DNA of 17,971 nucleotides from an uncultured Actinomycetes bacterium (GTDB lineage Bacteria > Actinomycetota > Actinomycetes > Nanopelagicales > Nanopelagicaceae). A program made the translations under genes and the position numbers. The notes beneath the pieces were generated by a model that had not been told where the DNA came from, ran no database searches, and saw only the letters and a list, made by a program, of their open reading frames with translations. Position 1 is the first letter of the stretch. The number at the start of each line of letters is the position of its first letter. Location of the stretch: contig CAIPLJ010000014.1 of assembly GCA_903865885.1 (NCBI GenBank), positions 1-17,971 on the forward strand, in the 5' to 3' direction. Shown piece after piece: positions 7,588 through 12,599 of this stretch.

Positions 7588-7725
7588 TTACGCTGAGAGC
7601 TTTGCGCGGCCCTTAGCGCGGCGAGCAGAGAGAACTGCGCGGCCTGCGCGGGTAGCCATGCGGGCACGGAAGCCATGCTTCTTGGCGCGGCGACGCGTAT
7701 TTGGCTGGAAGGTGCGCTTTGTCAT
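7588..7725 (-). CDS. rpmH: 50S ribosomal protein L34
   Basis: A 45-residue L34. It reads MTKRTFQPNTRRRAKKHGFR, then ARMATRAGRAVLSARRAKGR, ending AKLSA and a TAA stop at 7590-7588. Length and the extreme Arg/Lys content are typical, and the KRTFQPNxRRRxKxHGFRxRM pattern is diagnostic. The ATG at 7725-7723 is preceded by TTGGAG at 6-8 bases. It is the first gene of the leftward rpmH-rnpA-yidD-yidC-jag-rsmG-parA-parB block and is transcribed divergently from dnaA across the origin. Confidence 0.97.
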   Translation of the reverse strand: MTKRTFQPNTRRRAKKHGFRARMATRAGRAVLSARRAKGRAKLSA

Positions 7726-7744
7726 GAGAACTCCAAAATCTGTG

Positions 7745-7761
7745 AGGCGCTAATTGCGCCT
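7745..7761 (-). promoter_or_regulatory. Perfect hairpin in the rpmH leader
   Basis: AGGCGC-TAATT-GCGCCT is a perfect 6-bp stem with a 5-base loop. It lies about 20 bp upstream of the rpmH start, between the proposed promoter element (7765-7780) and the ribosome binding site. It has no T-run on either strand, so it is not a normal intrinsic terminator. A leader structure or protein operator is possible. Confidence 0.5.
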
Positions 7762-7764
7762 ATC

Positions 7765-7780
7765 GGTCATAAGTACGGGG
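7765..7780 (-). promoter_or_regulatory. Candidate rpmH promoter element, shared with dnaA
   Basis: On the minus strand this reads CCCCGTACTTATGACC. The region upstream of dnaA has ACCCGTACTTTAGACC (7947-7962), identical at 13 of 16 positions, in the same orientation and at nearly the same distance from its start codon (about 40 versus 42 bp). TACTTA/TACTTT could be the -10 hexamers. No convincing -35 is visible for either, so the promoter call is inference. Confidence 0.4.
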
Positions 7781-7804
7781 GAAGCAAGGAGGTAACGGTA
7801 ATGG

Positions 7805-7989
7805 TGTGGATAAGGGTGGGTCAAACTCGCGATCAGCCCCCGCCTAGGTCTCAAGGTGTGGATAACCACTTGCTATTTCACAGATAGGGGTCTATTTTGC
7901 GGGTTCTCCACAGGTATCCGTCAATTTCGGTCTAAATCAAGGGTAAACCCGTACTTTAGACCACAGCCTGTGGATAACATTGTGGATAG
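7805..7989. other. oriC: Origin segment 1: DnaA-box cluster upstream of dnaA
   Basis: The 279-bp rpmH-dnaA gap has no gene and carries at least five DnaA-box-like 9-mers. Exact matches to TGTGGATAA are at 7805-7813, 7857-7865 and 7969-7977. One-mismatch copies are TTCTCCACA at 7904-7912 (opposite strand) and TGTGGATAG at 7981-7989. The right end is marked by CCACAG-C-CTGTGG (7961-7973), two opposed half boxes. With the dnaA-dnaN gap, this makes a two-part origin flanking dnaA, as in Bacillus. It likely also lets DnaA control its own promoter. Confidence 0.85.
7929..7962. repeat. 34-bp concentric palindrome upstream of dnaA
   Basis: Outer arms GGTCTAAA (7929-7936) and TTTAGACC (7955-7962) are perfect reverse complements. 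An inner dyad GGGT-AA-ACCC (7941-7950) has exactly the same centre (between 7945 and 7946). The 4-base spacers TCAA and GTAC are not paired apart from one position. The element lies between DnaA boxes and ends 42 bp before the dnaA ATG, so it probably overlaps the promoter. An operator for a dimeric or tetrameric regulator is the simplest reading. Confidence 0.6.
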
Positions 7990-8004
7990 ACCTGGGGGCT
8001 CATT

Positions 8005-9402
8005 ATGGCAGTTGTTGGCGTCGAGCTAACAGAGCTCTGGGATCGCGTAGTCGAGCATGTATCGGCAGGCGAACCCCAGCATCGCGCCTTCTTAGCGATG
8101 ACTAAGCCTTTAGGTCTTCTACAGAACGAAGGTGGCGCAACCAGTCTCTTGGTTGCCGCCCCCAACGCTTTTGCAAAAGATGTTCTTGAATCCAGACTTC
8201 GCGCGGTTGTCAACGAAGTTCTCACAAATGAACTTGGTGAAAAAGCAAATATCGCAGTGATGGTTGATGAAACTATCGAACTCGCAGATTTACCTGCTCC
8301 GGCCATAACTATCGACAACATTGTCCCTCGCGTTGTCCGCGAAGAAGACTCTGGTCGCAAATCAGATGAGCCATCACAACTTAATGCTCGGTATATCTTC
8401 GACACTTTCGTCAGTGGTGCATCAAATCGTTTCGCTCACGCCGCAGCATTTGCAGTAGCAGAAGCACCCGCCAAGGCGTACAACCCACTCTTTATCTACG
8501 GTGATTCAGGACTTGGTAAGACCCACCTTCTGCACTCAATTGGCGCATACGCCAAAGAGCTATACGGCAATGTCCGTGTGCGTTATGTATCCTCTGAAGA
8601 ATTTACCAACGATTTTATTAACTCGATCCGTGACGATAAAGCTACTGCTTTTCAGCGTCGATACCGCGACCTCGACATCTTACTCGTCGACGATATTCAA
8701 TTCTTAGAAAATAAAGAACGTACCCAGGAAGAGTTCTTCCATACATTTAATACTCTCTATAACGCTAATAAGCAGATTGTTATCTCATCTGATCGCCCAC
8801 CAAAGCAGCTCACCACTCTTGAAGATCGCCTTCGCTCACGATTCGAGTGGGGTTTGATTACAGATATTCAGCCGCCAGAACTTGAAACCCGTATTGCAAT
8901 TCTTCGTAAGAAAGCTGCGCAAGATAAATTAAATGCTCCAGATGATGTCCTTGAATTTATCGCATCAAAGATTTCTACAAATATCCGCGAGCTCGAAGGT
9001 GCACTGATTCGCGTCACCGCTTTTGCATCTCTCAACCGCCAAGTTGTAGATATGGGTCTTGCTGAAATCGTTTTGAAAGATCTGATTCCAAATGAAGTTA
9101 ACTCTGAAATCACTGCTCCAACAATCATGGCCCAGACTGCGGCCTATTACAGCCTGACTATCGATGACCTTTGTGGAACATCCCGATCTCGCGCTTTGGT
9201 AAATGCGCGACAGATTGCGATGTATCTCTGTCGCGAATTAACTGAGCTTTCCTTACCGAAGATCGGCCAAACATTTGGCGGCCGCGATCACACCACTGTG
9301 ATGCATGCCGACCGAAAGATCCGCGAACTTATGGCTGAGCGCCGTTCGATCTATAACCAGGTCAACGAACTCACTACCCGTATTAAGCAACAGATGAAGT
9401 AA
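8005..9402 (+). CDS. dnaA: Chromosomal replication initiator DnaA
   Basis: A 465-residue DnaA, an AAA+ ATPase that binds DnaA boxes and unwinds the origin. Domain I spans about 5-90 and starts at VELTELWDRVVEHV. Domain II is short and acidic (about 95-125), much shorter than the long linker of Streptomyces. Domain III has Walker A GDSGLGKT (166-173), Walker B LLVDDIQF (226-233) and the RLRSRFEWGL arginine-finger segment (275-284). Domain IV ends with the box-recognition signature GGRDHTTVMHADRKI (425-439). The ATG at 8005 follows GGGGG at 7994-7998. It is transcribed away from rpmH with origin sequences on both flanks. Confidence 0.98.
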   Translation: MAVVGVELTELWDRVVEHVSAGEPQHRAFLAMTKPLGLLQNEGGATSLLVAAPNAFAKDVLESRLRAVVNEVLTNELGEKANIAVMVDETIELADLPAPAITIDNIVPRVVREEDSGRKSDEPSQLNARYIFDTFVSGASNRFAHAAAFAVAEAPAKAYNPLFIYGDSGLGKTHLLHSIGAYAKELYGNVRVRYVSSEEFTNDFINSIRDDKATAFQRRYRDLDILLVDDIQFLENKERTQEEFFHTFNTLYNANKQIVISSDRPPKQLTTLEDRLRSRFEWGLITDIQPPELETRIAILRKKAAQDKLNAPDDVLEFIASKISTNIRELEGALIRVTAFASLNRQVVDMGLAEIVLKDLIPNEVNSEITAPTIMAQTAAYYSLTIDDLCGTSRSRALVNARQIAMYLCRELTELSLPKIGQTFGGRDHTTVMHADRKIRELMAERRSIYNQVNELTTRIKQQMK

Positions 9403-9450
9403 TTACCTAAATAAGGGTTATGTCCGTTTTCACCCCCTTTACCCCCAAGG

Positions 9451-9645
9451 TGGGGATAACCTGTGGACAACTGTGGATATAACCGCAATTTATGTGGGTA
9501 TCTCAGTATTAGACCGATAGAAGAAAGGTAGGTATTGGATATGGCCAGATCACTGCACATACTTACCCACACCTCCGGCGGCGTTTTCCACAGCGTTAAA
9601 CAGGGTAATAAAGGCTCTGACCTGCACTTTTACCCTTTCTCCACA
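9451..9645. other. oriC: Origin segment 2: DnaA-box-like sites between dnaA and dnaN
   Basis: The 359-bp dnaA-dnaN gap has no gene. Six DnaA-box-like 9-mers each differ from TTATCCACA/TGTGGATAA by one base: TGGGGATAA 9451-9459, TGTGGACAA 9462-9470, TGTGGATAT 9472-9480, TTACCCACA 9563-9571, TTTTCCACA 9584-9592 and TTCTCCACA 9637-9645. A weaker TGTGGGTAT is at 9493-9501. The first three are nearly head to tail on one strand, and the last three point the other way towards dnaN. This layout, followed by a CTA run and an AT-rich tract, identifies the unwinding half of oriC. Confidence 0.85.
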
Positions 9646-9659
9646 GTTTTTGCCTGCGG

Positions 9660-9688
9660 TTACTACTACTACCTTTATATATATAAAA
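9660..9688 (+). other. DnaA-trio run and AT-rich duplex unwinding element
   Basis: Three perfect CTA triplets (9663-9671) flanked by TTA and CCT read on the complementary strand as 3'-GAT-5' repeats, the DnaA-trio motif. Next comes TTTATATATATAAA (9674-9687), a perfect 14-bp AT-only palindrome. The order DnaA box (9637-9645), GC-rich spacer (9651-9659), trios, AT tract, dnaN is the basal unwinding arrangement known from Bacillus subtilis. Opening here is inferred, not shown. Confidence 0.7.
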
Positions 9689-9697
9689 CCCGTTTCC

Positions 9698-9710
9698 AAG
9701 CGGACCGCTT
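9698..9710. repeat. Short inverted repeat upstream of dnaN
   Basis: AAGCGG-A-CCGCTT is a perfect 6-bp inverted repeat with a one-base centre, about 52 bp before the dnaN start and just after the AT-rich tract. The loop is too small for an RNA hairpin, so a protein site is more likely than a terminator. No partner is known. Confidence 0.35.
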
Positions 9711-9761
9711 CCACATTAGATTTCAACCACTAAACACCTACATGGATCCGAGGGCTACGGC

Positions 9762-10892
9762 GTGAAATTTACTGTTGATCAACACTCACTCACAGATGGA
9801 GTTAATTGGGTTTCCCGAAGTCTCTCCACACGCCCTATTAAAACCGAGCTTCTTGGAATAAAGATTGATGCAACAGGTGATGAAGTATTTCTCAGCGGTT
9901 CAGATTTAGAAACCTCTTCAAAGGCTCACTTTAAAGCAGACATTCTAGAAAAAGGCGCAGTACTAGTTCCAGGAAAGTTACTCGCAGAAATTTGCCGATC
10001 ACTTCCTAATAAACCAATCACCATCACACTCGATGGAACTCGCGTACTTGTTACATCTGGTGCTGCCAAATTTACTCTTCCTACACTTTCACTTTCAGAA
10101 TATCCAAACCTTCCCGAACTTCCTGAGACAACCGGAACAGTTGCAAGCGACACATTCGCAACAGCTGTTGCACAAGTTGCCATCGCTGCAGGCCGCGATG
10201 ATTCACTACCAACACTTACCGGTGTTCATGTTGAAATCACTGAAGACACCATCACACTTGCTGCAACAGATCGCTATCGCCTCGCGGTTCGCGAATTTAA
10301 TTGGAACCCAACAACTCCAGGATTTTCAACATCTGCACTGATGCGTGCTCGCACACTTGCAGATGCTGCTAAATCACTTGTTGGGACAAAGAATGTTTCA
10401 CTCTCTTTTGCACCATCAACATCTAATGATCGCCTCGCAGGTTTTTCTGGCGATGGCAAAACAATGACATCACGTATGTTGGATGGAACATTTCCCCCAT
10501 ACCGCCACCTACTTCCGACAGATTCAGTCACGACTGCAGTTGTTGAAGTTGCGCCATTCCTCGATTCTGTTCGCCGCGTTGCACTTGTTACCGATAAAAC
10601 AGTTCCACTACGTCTTGAATTTAAAGATGGTGGAGTATCACTCGAAGCAGGCGCAGGCGAGGAAGCGCAAGCAACAGAGACAATTGATGTGCTTTTAAAC
10701 GGCGAACCAATTTCAATTGCATTTAACCCAGTCTTTCTTGCAGATGGCCTTCAAGCAGTTGGAACACCATTTGTTCAAATTTCATTTACCGGCTCCAACA
10801 AACCAGCGATCCTCACCGGACGTACCGAACCCAATGGTGCATCTATCGAGAACTACCGCTACCTGTTGATGCCAATGCGCTACGCCTCTTAA
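9762..10892 (+). CDS. dnaN: DNA polymerase III beta subunit (sliding clamp)
   Basis: A 376-residue beta clamp, the ring that holds the replicative polymerase and many repair factors on DNA. It has the three-domain clamp pattern: an N-terminal KFTVDQHSLTDGVNWVSRSLSTRP; a middle domain with GRDDSLPTLTGVHVEI and ATDRYRLAVREF; and the C-terminal YRYLLMPMRYAS closing the peptide-binding groove. The start is GTG at 9762, with GAGGG at 9750-9754 seven bases before it; no ATG in frame gives the family N-terminus. recF follows after 12 bp. Confidence 0.98.
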   Translation: MKFTVDQHSLTDGVNWVSRSLSTRPIKTELLGIKIDATGDEVFLSGSDLETSSKAHFKADILEKGAVLVPGKLLAEICRSLPNKPITITLDGTRVLVTSGAAKFTLPTLSLSEYPNLPELPETTGTVASDTFATAVAQVAIAAGRDDSLPTLTGVHVEITEDTITLAATDRYRLAVREFNWNPTTPGFSTSALMRARTLADAAKSLVGTKNVSLSFAPSTSNDRLAGFSGDGKTMTSRMLDGTFPPYRHLLPTDSVTTAVVEVAPFLDSVRRVALVTDKTVPLRLEFKDGGVSLEAGAGEEAQATETIDVLLNGEPISIAFNPVFLADGLQAVGTPFVQISFTGSNKPAILTGRTEPNGASIENYRYLLMPMRYAS

Positions 10893-10904
10893 CGAGCAAT
10901 CCCA

Positions 10905-11990
10905 ATGCGCGTAACTCGGCTAGCGCTGACCAATTTCCGCTCCTATAAAAACCTCGAGCTGGAATTCCCCACTGGTCCCACAACCTTCATCGGCAATAAC
11001 GGCAGCGGCAAAACAAATATCGCCGAGAGTTTAATTTACCTTGCATATCTTTCATCCCATCGCGTATCCAGCAACCAACCATTGATATCACTCGGTGCAG
11101 ATCAAGCAATCATCCGCGCAGAGATTGAGAGCCAAGGTCGCACACTGCAAGTAGATCTTGAAATTAATGCAAATAAATCAAACCGCGCACGCCTTAACGG
11201 CAACGCTGTTAAATCACAACGCGAGATATTGGGCGCTCTACAAATTATTTATTTCTCACCTGAAGATCTCGATCTTGTGCGCGGTGAACCCACACACCGC
11301 CGCGACTTCTTAGACAAACTCCTTATTACCCAATCACCTCGTCTTGCAGGTGTCATTAGCGATTACGAACGTGTAGTAAAACAACGCAACACGCTATTAA
11401 AAACTCGCGCGCCAGAAAACGCGCTCGTGCCATGGACTGAACAACTTATCTCTTACGGGGCGCAACTATCGGCAGAGCGCATTAAATTAGTTGATGACTT
11501 AAACCCATATGTTGCAGCAAATTACGCAAACTTGAATGAGGTAAAAGCTGCATCAATCTCTTATAAATCATCTACCGATAACTTATCCGCAGACATTACA
11601 CACAATGTGGAAATCTTAACTGCGCGTCAATTAGAAGTTGCGCGTCAAGAACAAGAACGCGGAGTCTCATTGATCGGCCCACACCGCGATGACCTACATC
11701 TACAACTCGGAGACTTTCCTGCAAAAGGGTATGCAAGCCACGGCGAATCCTGGTCGATGGCAATCTCACTACGTATTGGTTCTTACAATTTATTAAAGTC
11801 AGAAGGCGCAGAACCTGTATTAATCCTCGACGATATCTTCGCCGAGTTAGATACTGCGCGCCGCCAACAACTGACTTCAGTTACCCAGATGGCAGAGCAA
11901 ACATTTATTACTGCAGCTGTTGAAAGTGACCTACCTGCCGAATTACTATCGACCAAGTTCTATGTGACACCAGGAGAGGTTCGACGATGA
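10905..11990 (+). CDS. recF: DNA replication and repair protein RecF
   Basis: A 361-residue SMC-like ABC ATPase that helps load RecA at gaps. Walker A is GNNGSGKT (30-37), after the FRSYKNLEL segment. The middle has YFSPEDLDLVRGEPTHRRDFLD (117-138), a strong RecF signature. LIGPHRDD (257-264), the ABC signature SHGESWSMA (279-287) and Walker B VLILDDIFAELD (306-317) follow in order. The last four bases overlap the dciA start (ATGA), so the two are translationally coupled. The ATG has only a weak upstream ribosome site, and coupling to dnaN is likely. Confidence 0.97.
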   Translation: MRVTRLALTNFRSYKNLELEFPTGPTTFIGNNGSGKTNIAESLIYLAYLSSHRVSSNQPLISLGADQAIIRAEIESQGRTLQVDLEINANKSNRARLNGNAVKSQREILGALQIIYFSPEDLDLVRGEPTHRRDFLDKLLITQSPRLAGVISDYERVVKQRNTLLKTRAPENALVPWTEQLISYGAQLSAERIKLVDDLNPYVAANYANLNEVKAASISYKSSTDNLSADITHNVEILTARQLEVARQEQERGVSLIGPHRDDLHLQLGDFPAKGYASHGESWSMAISLRIGSYNLLKSEGAEPVLILDDIFAELDTARRQQLTSVTQMAEQTFITAAVESDLPAELLSTKFYVTPGEVRR

Positions 11991-12439
11991 GCAAACGCGA
12001 CCTCGCACACGATCTCTTCCAAAGTTATAAAACTGGATTTACTAAAAAGAAAAAGATTGTCGAAGAGCGCACCCAAACCCCGGGCGACCCCACACTGATT
12101 GCCAATGTTCTGAACGACCTCATCCAACAACGCGATTGGGATGCAGGCCTTGCCGAAGGAACCCTCTTTGCCACATGGCCACAGATCGTCGGCCCCGAAA
12201 TCGGCCAACACACAACACCGCTTTCAATGCTCGATGGGCGCCTGTTGGTCCAATGCTCATCAACAGCATGGGCGACCCAACTCAACCTCGTTGGCCCATC
12301 CTTATTAGAGAAGATCCGCTCTAGCGCCCCAGGCGCCCTGGTTGAATCCCTCGACTTCATCGGCCCGCAAGCTCCTTCATGGAAACGCGGCCTGCGCACC
12401 ATCTCCAACGGGAGAGGCCCCCGCGACACCTATGGCTAG
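11987..12439 (+). CDS. dciA: DciA-type helicase-operator protein (DUF721)
   Basis: A 150-residue DUF721/DciA protein. The domain covers about residues 35-125, with LNDLIQQRDW, FATWPQIVGPEIGQHTTPLSM, then LLVQCSSTAWATQLNLVGPSLL. DciA is the ancestral loader or operator of the DnaB replicative helicase in bacteria without DnaC/DnaI; the gene classically sits after recF in actinobacteria. The N-terminus is basic and probably disordered (KKKKIVEERTQ). The ATG overlaps recF by 4 bp. gyrB normally follows but is absent here; a 160-bp gap and dnaK come next. Confidence 0.93.
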   Translation: MSKRDLAHDLFQSYKTGFTKKKKIVEERTQTPGDPTLIANVLNDLIQQRDWDAGLAEGTLFATWPQIVGPEIGQHTTPLSMLDGRLLVQCSSTAWATQLNLVGPSLLEKIRSSAPGALVESLDFIGPQAPSWKRGLRTISNGRGPRDTYG

Positions 12440-12477
12440 GGAATAAACCCGTACTCCTTCCAGTTACACCTTCTGTA

Positions 12478-12525
12478 AACCTGAGTCGCCTCGACTCAAC
12501 TCTTTGCGTAGAATCGACTCAGGTT
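12478..12525. promoter_or_regulatory. HAIR-type HspR operator and dnaK promoter
   Basis: CCTGAGT-N7-ACTCAAC (12480-12500) matches the HspR-binding HAIR consensus CTTGAGT-N7-ACTCAAG at 12 of 14 positions. It also forms TGAGTCG-CCT-CGACTCA (12482-12498). A third half-site, CGACTCAGGTT (12515-12525), is the exact reverse complement of AACCTGAGTCG (12478-12488). A -10-like TAGAAT (12509-12514) lies between them, so HspR bound here would block RNA polymerase. No good -35 is seen. No CIRCE element is present. Confidence 0.8.
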
Positions 12526-12599
12526 ACAAAAGCCCCCAAAGGGCAGCCTCGACCCAGATCGGCTCGAGAGACAGTTAGAAATTACAGAGGAGCAACACA

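Noticed and set aside
7956..8405. 149-codon minus-strand open frame across the origin and dnaA start
   Set aside because: It is antisense to the well-supported dnaA N-terminus and covers DnaA boxes. Its Ser/Thr-rich translation has no recognisable domain.
9650..9679. dnaN promoter with TTGCCT (-35) and TTTATA (-10)
   Set aside because: Spacing 18 is possible, but the -10 falls in a TA-repeat where many registers fit and the region is better explained as trios plus unwinding element.
9705..9713. CCGCTTCCACA as another DnaA box
   Set aside because: Three mismatches from TTATCCACA, too far from the consensus.
9535..9765. 76-codon plus-strand frame in the dnaA-dnaN gap
   Set aside because: It runs through DnaA boxes, trios and the AT tract; the translation (YYYYLYIYK stretch) simply reflects those repeats.
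12478..12525. CIRCE (HrcA) operator upstream of dnaK
   Set aside because: The TTAGCACTC-N9-GAGTGCTAA pattern is absent; the repeat present is of HAIR type and hspR is in the operon.
12532..12544. GCCC-CCAAA-GGGC hairpin in the dnaK leader
   Set aside because: Four-bp stem only, no T-run, and downstream of the promoter; too weak to call an attenuator.
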